The position numbers were made by a program, and so were the translations under genes. Positions 1 through 9,684 of a stretch of DNA of 64,000 nt are shown here, piece after piece (positions within the stretch are counted from its first letter, which is position 1; each line of letters starts with the position of its first letter). Source of the DNA: a candidate division BRC1 bacterium HGW-BRC1-1 (GTDB taxonomy: Bacteria > Sumerlaeota > Sumerlaeia > Sumerlaeales > Sumerlaeaceae). The notes under the pieces were generated by a model. That model did not search any database, was not told where the DNA came from, and worked only from the letters and a program-made list of their open reading frames with translations. Location: positions 1-64,000 of the forward strand of contig PHCB01000003.1 of assembly GCA_002842095.1 (NCBI GenBank). The letters run 5' to 3'.

Positions 1-1662
1 GGGGGGTGGTTGGGTGCCCAGCAATTCGTGGGCGCGAGTGATGGCGGCGTCGAGGTTGCCGAGTATGTTTTTCTCACCGATTTCCTTCCACAGGTCGCTG
101 GTCATGAAGGCCACGAGGGGCTGGGCGTGGACATCGCTCAAAATCAGATGCGTACCGTCGCGGTGCGATCCGGCGTGCAACTCGTGGATGAGGTTGAGGC
201 CCGTGGCGTCGATGGCGGGCACGTTGCGCATGCGCAGGATCATCACGCGGGGCGCCTTGCCCACGAAGCGCATGGTTTCCTTGAAGCTCTCTGCGGCACC
301 AAAGAAGAAGGGGCCGTTGATTTCGAACACCTCGGTGTCGGGCGGCAGACTGCGCAGCGACACGGCGTTGGGGTCGGGCTCTTCGTCGCGGTCGCGGAGT
401 TCGCGCGTCACCACGCCGATGTTGGTCACCTCGCTCATGCGGCGGATGAACAGCAGCGCGGCCATGACCACGCCCACCTGCACGGCCACGGTGAGGTCCA
501 CGACCACGGTCAGCACGAAGGTGCTGAGCAGCACCATCACGTCGCTGCGGGGCGAGCGCATGAGGCGCAGGAACTTCTCCCATTCGCTCATCTGGTAGCA
601 GACGACGACGAGGATGCCCGCCAGACAGGCCATGGGAACAGCCTGCGCGAGGGGCGCGAAGAGCAGCAAAATTAGCGCCAGCGTGATGGCGTGGATGATG
701 CCCGACACCGGGGTGCGACCGCCGCTTTTTACGTTGGTCGCCGTGCGGGCGATGGCCCCCGTGGCGGGGATGCCGCCGAAGACAGCTGCGCCGATGTTGG
801 CGAAACCGGTGGCGACCAGTTCCATGTTGCTCTTGTGGCGCGTGCCCATCATGCCGTCGGCCACGGTGGCAGATAGAAGACTTTCAATGCCCGCGAGCAG
901 GGCCACGGTGAGCGCCGGCGAGATTAGCTCGGGCAGCATGGCGAGGTCGAAGTGAGGCAGTGTGGGCGCGGGAAGGGTGTGGGGAAGGGCGCCAAAGCGG
1001 CTGCCGATGGTTTCCACGGGGAGATGAAAAAACTTGGCCGCAAGGGTCGCGAGCACCATGGCCACCAACATGCCGGGTATGCGTGGCGTGATGCGGCGCA
1101 GGCCAAACACGATGATGACGGTGCCAATTCCTATGGCTACAGCGGCGGTGTTCAGGGTGCCAAGCGCGCGGTAGAAGGCCGCCCAACGCGAGAAAAACTC
1201 TGCAGGCACGGTGTCCATGGTCAGGCCCAGGAAGTCTTTCACCTGCGAACTGAAGATGACAACGGCGATGCCAGAGGTGAAACCGGTCACAACCGGGAAG
1301 GGTATGAATTTGATCATGGCGCCGAAGCGGGCCAGTCCCATGGCGATGAGCAGGGCGCCTGCCAGCCACATGACCATGACCAGACCGGGATAGCCGTGCT
1401 TGGCGAGGATGCCCGCCACGATGATGACGAAGGCGCCGGTGGGACCGCCGATCTGGACGCGGCTTCCGCCGAGAAGTGAAATGATAAGCCCGGCTACTAT
1501 GGCCGTGAAAAGTCCGCGCTCGGGGCCCACGCCGGAGGCAATGGCAAAGGCCATGGCCAGGGGAAGTGCTATGACACCAACAGTCAGACCTGCTACAAGG
1601 TCACGCGAAAATGCCTGCGCGGAATAGGTGCGCAGGCAGACAACCAACTTGGGAACAAACAC
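1..1662 (-). CDS. SulP-family anion (sulfate) permease with C-terminal STAS domain, 3' end cut by window edge
   Basis: Reading the minus strand from about 1662 to the left edge gives 554 codons without a stop. The N-terminal part is a multi-helix transporter with the SulP signature stretch RDLVAGLTVGVIALPLAMAF and later GGPTGAFVIIVAGIL. The last 110 or so residues are a STAS domain containing the IDATGL motif. Family members are inner-membrane sulfate, bicarbonate or dicarboxylate transporters of about 550-600 residues, so only a few residues should be missing. The frame opens just after a TGA and has no ATG before the conserved region, so I take a GTG at 1662; its ribosome site is weak and the start is uncertain. 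The substrate cannot be read from sequence. No partner gene is visible. Confidence 0.9.
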   Translation of the reverse strand, partial: MFVPKLVVCLRTYSAQAFSRDLVAGLTVGVIALPLAMAFAIASGVGPERGLFTAIVAGLIISLLGGSRVQIGGPTGAFVIIVAGILAKHGYPGLVMVMWLAGALLIAMGLARFGAMIKFIPFPVVTGFTSGIAVVIFSSQVKDFLGLTMDTVPAEFFSRWAAFYRALGTLNTAAVAIGIGTVIIVFGLRRITPRIPGMLVAMVLATLAAKFFHLPVETIGSRFGALPHTLPAPTLPHFDLAMLPELISPALTVALLAGIESLLSATVADGMMGTRHKSNMELVATGFANIGAAVFGGIPATGAIARTATNVKSGGRTPVSGIIHAITLALILLLFAPLAQAVPMACLAGILVVVCYQMSEWEKFLRLMRSPRSDVMVLLSTFVLTVVVDLTVAVQVGVVMAALLFIRRMSEVTNIGVVTRELRDRDEEPDPNAVSLRSLPPDTEVFEINGPFFFGAAESFKETMRFVGKAPRVMILRMRNVPAIDATGLNLIHELHAGSHRDGTHLILSDVHAQPLVAFMTSDLWKEIGEKNILGNLDAAITRAHELLGTQPPP

Positions 1663-2297
1663 AGAGAAACCGCTCGATTCTATAGTGATATTTTGAAGAT
1701 CGCCCCGTCAGGTCGCGCGTGCGTCGCGTCTGTATTATTGGCGCCGGCACCGTGTGCGGAAGATGAAGTGAGCTGACGAATAACAGAATCGGGCGAGGGG
1801 GTGGGGTCATGTAAAGAGGAAAGTGCCAAATGCGGATTTAGGATTTGGGATCGTGAAATATGGAGAGGCGTAAATAATACCAATAAATTGCACGCGGCGG
1901 AGGAACTGGCACACGCTCTTTTTTGTTTGTCTGGAATTGCAACCGGCGTGCAACCGGTGTGCAACCGGTGTGCAACCGGTGTGCAAGCCCCCAAAACCCC
2001 CCCCACTTGATATTGGAATCGTCCGTGTCACTGTGCCTCTACGGTGAGATTTGTTTTTCGCTTTTGCCTCTCCGCATTCCCCGACCCATGCTTTTTAGAC
2101 CCCCGCTTCCTCTCTACCTCGCTTTTGGGCGGCGCATGGGGTCGATTTTTTTCGATACTTTCTCCTTGCTCCTGAATGACTGAAATTCAAGGCTTCACAA
2201 GGCCATGGGACGGATGGGCGACGGGGTGATTTTGCGATCGTAAGCCTCGCGTTGCGTCCGCACCGGAACACAATTCCGGCGGATGGCGGAGGTCGTC
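1663..2297. other. Intergenic region between divergent permease and histidine kinase genes
   Basis: About 630 bases without a convincing gene. It holds an array of 11-bp repeats (1939-1987) and is otherwise locally AT-rich. Short open frames here are overlapping reads of the repeat array. Promoters for both flanking genes are expected here, but I cannot assign boxes with confidence. Confidence 0.6.
1939..1987 (+). repeat. Array of 11-bp repeats, unit GCAACCGGTGT
   Basis: Four consecutive 11-bp units (1939-1949, 1950-1960, 1961-1971, 1972-1982) plus a partial fifth. The first unit reads GCAACCGGCGT and the others GCAACCGGTGT. The same unit, with some GCAAGCGGTGT variants, occurs in the opposite orientation at 36011-36068. 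The 11-bp spacing is close to one helical turn. Confidence 0.9.
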
Positions 2298-5200
2298 ATG
2301 GGACAGACAGGTGGGGCGGGGAACAAGCGCAACGCTCTTTCGCGGCGTCGGCAGATGGAGCGGTTGTCGCGCCGTATGTCGGGGCTGGATAATCTGTATG
2401 AGGGGGCGCAGGCTTTTGCGGCGGAGGCTGCCAGCCTGTTCGGCCACGATGCACTTTTGCTGGACATGCTGGACACGCATCGGCGTCGCTTGTGGACGAT
2501 TTATTGCGAGGATACCCCCGAGGGGGAAACCCGCCCGGTGTCGATGCGCCATTGGGGGATGGCGAACGCGGCCGATGAGGTAATGACCCGCTTGCGGGTG
2601 GGCAGCTGGGTTGTGAACCGCATGGAAGAAACGCCTCCGGCAGAGAAAGTTCCTTTCGGACACTTGAACCGCACGAGCCGAAGTCTGATGTTTGCCTGCA
2701 CGGAATACATGCCGGGTTATTTCCTGAGGGTAACGGCGCAGAGCTACACGCCGGGGCGCTACAACCGCCGCGATGCGCGATTGCTGGAATGTCTTTTGAT
2801 GCACACATGTCGGCCCATCATCGGCTTGAAGAATGCACAGGAACTGGTTCACGGAGAGGAGCGGTTTAAGCGCACGGCTATCTCGACCGGAAATGTGATT
2901 TATGAGGCCGATCTCGACACGGAACTGGTGTATTATGCAGGTGACATCGACGGGCTTCTGGGTTACGAGCCGGGCGAGTACCCGCGCACTATTAAGGGTT
3001 GGTCGTCCCTGGTGCATCCCGATGATTTGGAACAACTTATGCCGGCCTGGGAACGCCTGAAGAACAAAGGCGACTGGTATTCGAAAGAATATCGCATCCG
3101 CCATAAGGACGGCACTTGGCGCCATTGGATGGTTCAGGGGGGCGTGTGGCTGGAGGGTGACCTGACCCCGTCGAGGATATTCGGCGCTTTGAGCGACATC
3201 ACGGATCAAGTTCACGAACGTGAAGCGTTGCAATCGGCAGAAACGATTTATCGCTCCCTGGTCGAGCAATCGCTGGTGGGATTTCACATCATGCAAAACA
3301 GAAAGTTTTGTTATGCGAACCCCCAGCTCCTCCGCACACTGGGTTACACGGCTGAAGAATTGTACGCCATGGACAATGTGCTCGAGATCGTGGATCAGGT
3401 GGACCACGACGGCCTTCTTACGTATGCCCAGCGATGTTTGGAGGAAAAGGAGGAGCGTTTAGATCCCTTTACGGTGAGGTTGATCCGGCGTGATGGCAGC
3501 AGAATCGAGGTCGAAACAACAGCCTCGCGGATCGAGTTCAAGGGGGCTCCGGCCTTGCACGCCACGGCAGTCGATGTGACTGAACGGAATCATGCGGCGC
3601 GGGAGCGGGAGGCTTTTAACCAACTGCTGTTGCAGCTTTCCGGGGCGGATACTTTCGAGAGGGTGGGCGAGTTAGTTGCAGCTCGCGTGAATGCGTTGTG
3701 GAACCCAGACGTGATGCTGTTGCTGGCCCGGACCTCAGACTCTCAAATGTTCCATGCTTTGACGGGTCATGATACAATTAATGGTGAGCGCGTTGCAGTA
3801 AATGTGGAGTCATATCCGCTGACAACGGACATGTTGGCCGCCAAGCCATGGGCCAGTGGGGCCATACTCACGGATCGTTCAATGGGTGTGGATTCCGACA
3901 TGAGTCTCAAACCGTTCGGATCGGAAGACCGGCAATCCCTGTGCTTGTTGCACGCCCCCATTCGCGTGGCTGGTGAAATCGTGGGGATGATCACCATTCA
4001 GTCCTATGAGGGAGGGGTCTTCAACAATCTGGATCTGCGACTGTTGGACCGACTGGCAGGTTTGTTGGGGCCGAGTCTGGCGCGTTGTCGGGTGGAGGCG
4101 CGGAGTCGTCAACTGGCGTGGGCATTGGAACAGGCATCCGACGGTGTGGATATTTGTGACGCCGACGTGCGTCTGGTTTATGTGAACAAGGCCTGGTGTG
4201 ACACGACCGGTTGGGAGGCGGATGAAGTCATGGGCCTGGTTCCGTGTGACATCAATCTGCCCGTCACATGGGATTCGGAGCGGGAGGCGGAGATCGATAA
4301 AAGTCTGGCTGAGAAGGGAACCTGGTCGGGGGTTTGGAAAAGTCGCAAGCGCGACGGGACCGAGTTCGATGAGCATGTGACCATTTCGCCGGTGCTGGAT
4401 GAAGCGGGGAAGATCACGCACACGCTTGCGATGCGGCGCGACATTACGCGCGAGCTTACGCTGGAGGCCAACGCACGGCAGAGTGAGCGGCTGGAGTCGG
4501 TGGGTATGCTGGCCAGTGGCATCTCGCATGACTTCAACAACATACTTCAGATCATCATGGGTATCGCTTCCAACGCTTCCACCAAGCTGGACGCCGATGA
4601 TCCGCTGCGCGGCGATCTGGATAACATTGTCCGTCAGTCCAACCGCAGCGCGACCCTCATCGCGCAATTGCTTGCTTTCAGCCGCAGCCAAAAACTGTTA
4701 CCCCGCGATTTGCCCTTGAACAAGGCGGTGAACGATACGTTGCGCAATTTGAAGGTTCTTGTGCGCGAGGATATTGCGCTGGTGGTGATGACGAAGGCGG
4801 ACCCGGATCGGGTTTTCGTGGACCCGACTCAGATCGAGCAGATACTGATGAACCTGGCCACGAACGCGCGCGACGCCATGCCAAGCGGTGGGCGACTTTA
4901 CATTTCCACCGCGGGTCCGGTGCCGTTGCCGGCTTCGCTGGGTGTGGAGTCAGACCCCAAGGATTTGTTTGTGACTCTGGAAGTTGCTGATACTGGCGAG
5001 GGAATGACGCCCGAAGTTCTGGACAGAATTTACGAGCCATTCTTTACGACGAAACCCCTGGGCAGGGGCACCGGAATGGGTCTGCCCACCGTGTATGGTA
5101 TTGTAAAGCAGAGCGGGGGTCACATGACCATCCAGAGCACGATGGGAGAAGGAACGGTTTTCACCATTTATCTGCCGCGATCGACTGAAGCGGAAAGCAA

Positions 5201-5612
5201 CCAGACACCCCCGCCGGATGATGCGGAATCGCCGCGGGGAAACGAAACCATTCTGCTGGCCGAGGACGAGGCAGACCTCGCCAGGGTGGTGCGCTCGAAC
5301 CTTCAGTGGCTGGGCTATAACGTGTTGAGGGCGGGCAATGGCGTGGAGGCGCTGCATGTCATGGAGGAATGGACCGGACCCATTCATCTACTCCTGACCG
5401 ATGTCATCATGCCGCACATGGGAGGTGTGGAACTGGCCCAGAAGGTTCGCCAACGCTTCCCTCAGATGCCGGTAATTTTTCTTTCGGGCTATGCCGACGC
5501 GGTTTCAACCTCACTGGCAGAGCAACAGGAGGGTGCGATATTTTTGCAGAAGCCGTTGCAACCCGATCGTCTGGCGGTGGAAGTGAGAGCATTGCTGGAC
5601 GCATCGAAATAA
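2298..5612 (+). CDS. Cytosolic hybrid sensor histidine kinase (PAS-PAS-GAF-PAS-HisKA-HATPase-REC)
   Basis: A 1104-residue protein with no membrane segment. Order: an unassigned N-terminal region, PAS at about 195-305, PAS at about 315-430, GAF-like at about 440-600, PAS at about 605-725, then the dimerisation domain with the phospho-acceptor in ISHDFNN (His744). The ATPase domain carries NLATNARDAMP (N box), VADTGEGM (G1) and GRGTGMGL (G2). The C-terminal receiver has acidic residues in AEDEAD, the phospho-acceptor Asp1035 in LLTDVIMP and the conserved Lys in LQKPLQ. This architecture usually senses small ligands or redox state and relays phosphate internally to REC. I chose the ATG at 2298 because GGAGG lies 5 bases before it; ATG 2283 is the alternative. 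No response regulator is adjacent, so the output is unknown. Confidence 0.95.
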   Translation: MGQTGGAGNKRNALSRRRQMERLSRRMSGLDNLYEGAQAFAAEAASLFGHDALLLDMLDTHRRRLWTIYCEDTPEGETRPVSMRHWGMANAADEVMTRLRVGSWVVNRMEETPPAEKVPFGHLNRTSRSLMFACTEYMPGYFLRVTAQSYTPGRYNRRDARLLECLLMHTCRPIIGLKNAQELVHGEERFKRTAISTGNVIYEADLDTELVYYAGDIDGLLGYEPGEYPRTIKGWSSLVHPDDLEQLMPAWERLKNKGDWYSKEYRIRHKDGTWRHWMVQGGVWLEGDLTPSRIFGALSDITDQVHEREALQSAETIYRSLVEQSLVGFHIMQNRKFCYANPQLLRTLGYTAEELYAMDNVLEIVDQVDHDGLLTYAQRCLEEKEERLDPFTVRLIRRDGSRIEVETTASRIEFKGAPALHATAVDVTERNHAAREREAFNQLLLQLSGADTFERVGELVAARVNALWNPDVMLLLARTSDSQMFHALTGHDTINGERVAVNVESYPLTTDMLAAKPWASGAILTDRSMGVDSDMSLKPFGSEDRQSLCLLHAPIRVAGEIVGMITIQSYEGGVFNNLDLRLLDRLAGLLGPSLARCRVEARSRQLAWALEQASDGVDICDADVRLVYVNKAWCDTTGWEADEVMGLVPCDINLPVTWDSEREAEIDKSLAEKGTWSGVWKSRKRDGTEFDEHVTISPVLDEAGKITHTLAMRRDITRELTLEANARQSERLESVGMLASGISHDFNNILQIIMGIASNASTKLDADDPLRGDLDNIVRQSNRSATLIAQLLAFSRSQKLLPRDLPLNKAVNDTLRNLKVLVREDIALVVMTKADPDRVFVDPTQIEQILMNLATNARDAMPSGGRLYISTAGPVPLPASLGVESDPKDLFVTLEVADTGEGMTPEVLDRIYEPFFTTKPLGRGTGMGLPTVYGIVKQSGGHMTIQSTMGEGTVFTIYLPRSTEAESNQTPPPDDAESPRGNETILLAEDEADLARVVRSNLQWLGYNVLRAGNGVEALHVMEEWTGPIHLLLTDVIMPHMGGVELAQKVRQRFPQMPVIFLSGYADAVSTSLAEQQEGAIFLQKPLQPDRLAVEVRALLDASK

Positions 5613-5685
5613 AACTTGGTGGCTCAACATGGGACAGCGAAGAGCCAGCCAGATAACATGTAGCTTTTGCGACACCACGCAAAAT

Positions 5686-5773
5686 GGTGGGATGGCCGAG
5701 CGGTTTAAGGCAGCGGTCTTGAAAACCGCCAGGGTGAAAGCCCTCCAGGGTTCGAATCCCTGTCCCACCGCCA
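5686..5773 (+). tRNA. tRNA-Ser(UGA)
   Basis: The acceptor stem GGTGGGA (5686-5692) pairs with TCCCACC (5763-5769), followed by the discriminator G and an encoded CCA. The anticodon arm has the 7-base loop CTTGAAA, giving anticodon TGA. A long variable arm (class II) precedes the T arm, which carries GGTTCGAATCC. All of this is typical of serine tRNA. Confidence 0.97.
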
Positions 5774-5804
5774 CCTTCATCCTTTTGTCGGGAGGTTGTC
5801 CGCC

Positions 5805-6065
5805 ATGAACATTCATGATCTGATCACCTGGCGTCAGGCGAACGCCGCCGCGGTTTCGAAGTTCATCCATCAGCACCGCGAACTGGGCGGCATCCATTAC
5901 ATGGAGGGCGACGGAGCGGGGGCGTATATCGAGTTCTGCCTGAAGGATGACGACGATACCGAGGATCTCGAAGAGGAGATTCGCGAAGCGTTTCCGGGGA
6001 TTGCGTACAAGCTGGTGGTGGTGGAGATGGACGGGCCCTGGACGGAGCCGATAGAGCCGGGGTGA
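5805..6065 (+). CDS. Small acidic protein of unknown function
   Basis: Encodes 86 residues. GGAGG at 5791-5795 lies 9 bases before the ATG at 5805, a better start than the TTG at 5796. The middle is strongly acidic (CLKDDDDTEDLEEEI) and the end is GPWTEPIEPG. There is no signal peptide, membrane segment or metal-binding motif. It sits between tRNA-Ser and ispG on the same strand, 33 bases from ispG, so it could be co-transcribed with ispG. I recognise no family. The good ribosome site and coding-like composition support a real gene. Confidence 0.7.
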   Translation: MNIHDLITWRQANAAAVSKFIHQHRELGGIHYMEGDGAGAYIEFCLKDDDDTEDLEEEIREAFPGIAYKLVVVEMDGPWTEPIEPG

Positions 6066-6098
6066 ATGCCGGGCGGGGTGGGTCCGTAATTTTTTAGC

Positions 6099-7271
6099 AT
6101 GGACCCTCGTAATCTCCTCACCCCCCGCCGACGCACTCGCGAAGTGAAGCTCGGCCAGCTTGTTATTGGCGGCGACAACCCCATTCGTGTGCAGTCGATG
6201 ACGGCCACCGACACGCAGGATGCGGAGTCGACCATTGCCCAGATCAACGCGCTGGCGGAGGCCGGGTGCGAAATCGTGCGACTGACGGTCAACACGCGCA
6301 AGGCGGCGGAAATGCTGCCCGAGATTCGCGAACGCACAAGCGTTCCACTGGTGGCAGACATTCACTTCAACCACAAGCTGGCGCTGATGTCCGCGCCCTA
6401 CGTGGACAAAATCCGCATCAATCCGGGCAACATCGGTGCCGAGGAAAATGTGCGGGCGGTGGTGGAGCGCGCCAACGAATTTGATCTGCCCATTCGCATC
6501 GGCGTGAACAACGGTTCGCTGGAGCAGGACATTGCCATGAAGTACGGCGCGCACATGGAGGACAACATTCTCATGCCGCCCGAGAGCGGTTATCCGCCCG
6601 AGGCGCTGGTGGAGAGCGCCATGCGCAATGTCGAGTTGCTCGAGAAGTTCGGGTTCACGCGCACCATTATCAGCGTGAAGAGCAGCAACGTTCCGCTGAT
6701 GGTGGCGGCGTACCGCATGTTGAGTGAGGCGTGCGACTATCCGCTGCACCTCGGCGTGACGGAGGCGGGTACGAAGGACAATTCGAACATCAAGTCGAGC
6801 GTCGGGATCGGGGCGCTGCTGCTGGCGGGGATCGGCGACACGCTGCGGGTGAGCATCGCCGCGCGGCGCACGGAGGAGAAGATCGAAGAGGTGCGCACCG
6901 GTTTCAAAATTTTGCAGGCGCTGGGCCTGCGGCGGTTCGGCGTGGAGGTGGTGGCATGCCCCACCTGCGGACGCGAGGACATGGGTTTCGACACGACGCG
7001 CATCGCAATGGAAATTGAGGAAGTGAACGCCGGGCGCAGTAATCCGCTGAAGGTGAGCGTGATGGGCTGCTACGTAAACGGCCCCGGCGAGGCCGCCGAA
7101 TCGGATCTGGGCGTGGTGTCCACGGGAGCCACCGCGAAGATCTATCGGCGCGGTCGGGTGATCGAAACGCTCGTTCCCTTCGAGCGTGTCACGGCACGGA
7201 TGACGGAATTGATCCGCGAGTTTGACGAGGCGGCGGCAAGCGAGCCGGCACCGGCAGCGGAGAAAAGCTGA
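6099..7271 (+). CDS. ispG: 4-hydroxy-3-methylbut-2-enyl diphosphate synthase (IspG/GcpE)
   Basis: A 390-residue enzyme of the MEP isoprenoid pathway. It reductively converts MEcPP to HMBPP using a [4Fe-4S] cluster. The TIM-barrel part begins with RRTREVKLGQLVIGG and IRVQSMTATDT. The C-terminal cluster domain shows the cysteines in ACPTCGR (about 285) and GCYVNGPGE (about 322), and the conserved Glu follows the NGPG turn. Length matches the bacterial enzyme without the large plant-type insert. It lies 56 bases upstream of the rhomboid-like gene and may share a transcript. No strong ribosome site is visible before the ATG. Confidence 0.97.
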   Translation: MDPRNLLTPRRRTREVKLGQLVIGGDNPIRVQSMTATDTQDAESTIAQINALAEAGCEIVRLTVNTRKAAEMLPEIRERTSVPLVADIHFNHKLALMSAPYVDKIRINPGNIGAEENVRAVVERANEFDLPIRIGVNNGSLEQDIAMKYGAHMEDNILMPPESGYPPEALVESAMRNVELLEKFGFTRTIISVKSSNVPLMVAAYRMLSEACDYPLHLGVTEAGTKDNSNIKSSVGIGALLLAGIGDTLRVSIAARRTEEKIEEVRTGFKILQALGLRRFGVEVVACPTCGREDMGFDTTRIAMEIEEVNAGRSNPLKVSVMGCYVNGPGEAAESDLGVVSTGATAKIYRRGRVIETLVPFERVTARMTELIREFDEAAASEPAPAAEKS

Positions 7272-7326
7272 GGCGTTCCCGGGAGGGTTGATTCTCTCGT
7301 TGGGCTGCGGTAGGTACTGATGCCTC

Positions 7327-9684
7327 ATGCTCTCCATTTTGCTGTTCATCCTGCTTTTCACGGCGTTTTTGCCCTATGGCACAGACGTGCCGTGCGAGCG
7401 CAAACCCCTGATGACGATGTCGATTATCGGGGTGGCCGTGGCGGTGCATTTCATGATGCTGGTGGTCATGGTGGGGTCGGGAAGTGTGGGCGGGCTACTG
7501 GACGCAGAGACTGTGCAGACGCCAACGGCTGCCGATGGACTGCGGCAGATGATGGAGGACCTGAGTTTTATGCCCGGGCGCCTGCGCATGAACGGTGTCG
7601 GCGCCGTGGCGAGTATGTTTACCGCGCCTTGGTTCCACGTTCACTTCTTTCACATGTTGTTCAATGTTTGGGTGTTTTACATTTTCGGGGCCAATGTGGA
7701 GAACCTCTTCGGACGGGGCCGATATGGCGCCATGCTCATTGCGGCAGTTATCGTCTCGGCGCTGGGGGCTCTGCTGGTGGTTGGTAATCAGGGCGTCGTG
7801 GATGGGGAAACCTTCCGCGGCATGGATGGCCTCACAGCGGCGGTGGCGGGGGCCTTCCTGGTCTGCTTCCCGCGAAGTCACGTAAAGATCGTCCTGATTC
7901 TTGCACCTGTTTTTTGGATTCTGGTGTTCTTCATCATCGCGCCGGTCACCAGTCTTTCGCGTCTGTTCTTACCCCTGGACCTTTCGCAGGTTCTGGCCAT
8001 GGGGCTTTTTGTTGCATTGTTCGCGTTCATGCAACCCATGCGATCGGTTTTTGGTTTGCCGGCTGCCGTGTTTTTCGGAGTTAATATTTTCCTCCGACTG
8101 CCCGTGGGCGAAATGGGTGGCATCAATTTTTCATCCACCCAATCAGGGATTTATATCGGCGGATTTCTGGCGGGAGCCGTGGCCGGGTTGCTGGTGTATG
8201 GGGTGAAGGGCTTCGGTGAGCGTTACTCGGTGGAGGACCATCCGCGCGCTTATGTGACTGCGGCCATGCGACGACGCATGGAGGAATCCAAGCTGGAGGA
8301 GGACGGAAGTTCGGCGGCTTTGCGGGAGTTGTTGGGGCGGCGCGTTTTTACGGGGGATGCTCCGGAAGCGGTGAGGATGTATACGGAACAGATTTATCCG
8401 GACTTTCCGGACTTGTCGCTGGAGGACCCGCAGCTTCAGTTGTCGCTGGCACGGATGCTGGCCGTGCGACTTGTGGATCTGCCCGCGTTGCGCGCGTACG
8501 AATTGCTGCTGGCGAAGCCGGGGTTGGGCGAGGTTGAAACCACGGCGGCGTGTCTGGAGGGAGCGGCGCTGTGCGCCCGGGTGCCTGACAGTGTGGACAC
8601 GGGACGCGAGTTTCTTGCGAGATTGAAGGACGTAACCCTGACGCAGCGGGATCGCACGGAGGTGGAGCGGATTCAGGATTTGTTGGCGGCGGCCGCAGGC
8701 GCGCCTGAGAAGAAGATCCCGGTGGTTTCGCAACCGATCGTCCCGCAAAAAGAGGAATCCAAACCCGAGGGTCCGCCCAAGGTGACGCCCCGGGCACAGG
8801 GGCGGATGCAGGGGCTGAAGACTTTGGTACCGCTGGCGCCGGTGGCGGAAGGGCCCGTGGCGGCGTCGAAGGCGGAGGGGGGGGGCAGCGTTGTACCCGA
8901 ACGAAATTTCCCCTCCCGACAATATGCTCATCCGGGGTATGTGCCCGATCTGGGTGTGTATCCGGCCAAGCCGCGAGGCGGGGAGGCGGCATACGGTGGG
9001 TTGGTCGGCGGGGATGATGTCAGTGAGCAGTGGGTGGTTATCCTGCCTGGCGGGCCGGCGGACGATCCGGCAGATTTGTATGCCTGCCTCCGCGACCTGT
9101 GGCGCGATGACCAGCGTGCGCGGCGGGCGGTGGAGTCGGCCCGGGGCGTGGCGGGGCGCAACCTGAGCAAGGACGACGCGGAAGATTTGGTCGCGCGACT
9201 GGAGCGTCACGGGCTGGTGGGCAAAGCGATTGTTCAACCAGCGGAAGCGTTGACGATGCCGGATATTGCGGTGGCCATAGAAATTAACGCAGAGAAATTG
9301 CGCGTTCGAGTGGCATCGAAGTGGACCGAGTTTGATCTGGGGGCCACGGCCTGGTTGGGTTTGGCGAAGGTGAAACTGTCGCCGCAGTCGCGCTCGGCGC
9401 AGACCCTCGTCGACGTGTGGTTCAAAGCCGGGGTCGGCCGCATCTGGCTGCCGCTGGATTCGCTGGGCGGGGAGAACTGCCGCATTGATGGCGAGGCGTG
9501 TTCAGAGACGGACGCGGCCATTCAACTGCTGGGCGTCTTGCAACAGCGCACACTGCCCGAGCACCAGGCATCAACGTGGCGTGAAGCGCAGGGGCACTTG
9601 AAAAATGCACCCGTGTTCGACACCATGATGACCTATGAAAACGCTGTGCTGTGGGATAAACTAATGCAGTCTGGAAGCTACTGA
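7327..9684 (+). CDS. Rhomboid-fold membrane protein, probably catalytically inactive, with long C-terminal region
   Basis: Encodes 785 residues. The first 295 or so form a rhomboid domain with several hydrophobic helices. The helix-2 signature is intact: His104, His109 and Asn113 fit the H-x4-H-x3-N spacing of GlpG. The usual catalytic serine site (GxSG) reads DGLTA, with Thr170 at the serine position. The usual catalytic histidine before IGGF is Tyr276 (GIYIGGFLAG). Known families with such losses are pseudoproteases (iRhom-like) that bind or route membrane proteins. The remainder, about 300-785, is soluble, with helical repeats, a Pro/Ala/Lys-rich linker and a C-terminal domain I do not recognise. 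Its end overlaps the opposite-strand coiled-coil gene by 7 bases. Rhomboid fold is certain; inactivity is inferred from the two substitutions. Confidence 0.88.
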   Translation: MLSILLFILLFTAFLPYGTDVPCERKPLMTMSIIGVAVAVHFMMLVVMVGSGSVGGLLDAETVQTPTAADGLRQMMEDLSFMPGRLRMNGVGAVASMFTAPWFHVHFFHMLFNVWVFYIFGANVENLFGRGRYGAMLIAAVIVSALGALLVVGNQGVVDGETFRGMDGLTAAVAGAFLVCFPRSHVKIVLILAPVFWILVFFIIAPVTSLSRLFLPLDLSQVLAMGLFVALFAFMQPMRSVFGLPAAVFFGVNIFLRLPVGEMGGINFSSTQSGIYIGGFLAGAVAGLLVYGVKGFGERYSVEDHPRAYVTAAMRRRMEESKLEEDGSSAALRELLGRRVFTGDAPEAVRMYTEQIYPDFPDLSLEDPQLQLSLARMLAVRLVDLPALRAYELLLAKPGLGEVETTAACLEGAALCARVPDSVDTGREFLARLKDVTLTQRDRTEVERIQDLLAAAAGAPEKKIPVVSQPIVPQKEESKPEGPPKVTPRAQGRMQGLKTLVPLAPVAEGPVAASKAEGGGSVVPERNFPSRQYAHPGYVPDLGVYPAKPRGGEAAYGGLVGGDDVSEQWVVILPGGPADDPADLYACLRDLWRDDQRARRAVESARGVAGRNLSKDDAEDLVARLERHGLVGKAIVQPAEALTMPDIAVAIEINAEKLRVRVASKWTEFDLGATAWLGLAKVKLSPQSRSAQTLVDVWFKAGVGRIWLPLDSLGGENCRIDGEACSETDAAIQLLGVLQQRTLPEHQASTWREAQGHLKNAPVFDTMMTYENAVLWDKLMQSGSY

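Noticed and set aside
5511-7361. Open minus-strand frame of about 616 codons opposite ispG
   Set aside because: It spans three real features on the other strand, including the tRNA, and its product is His/Arg-rich without motifs.
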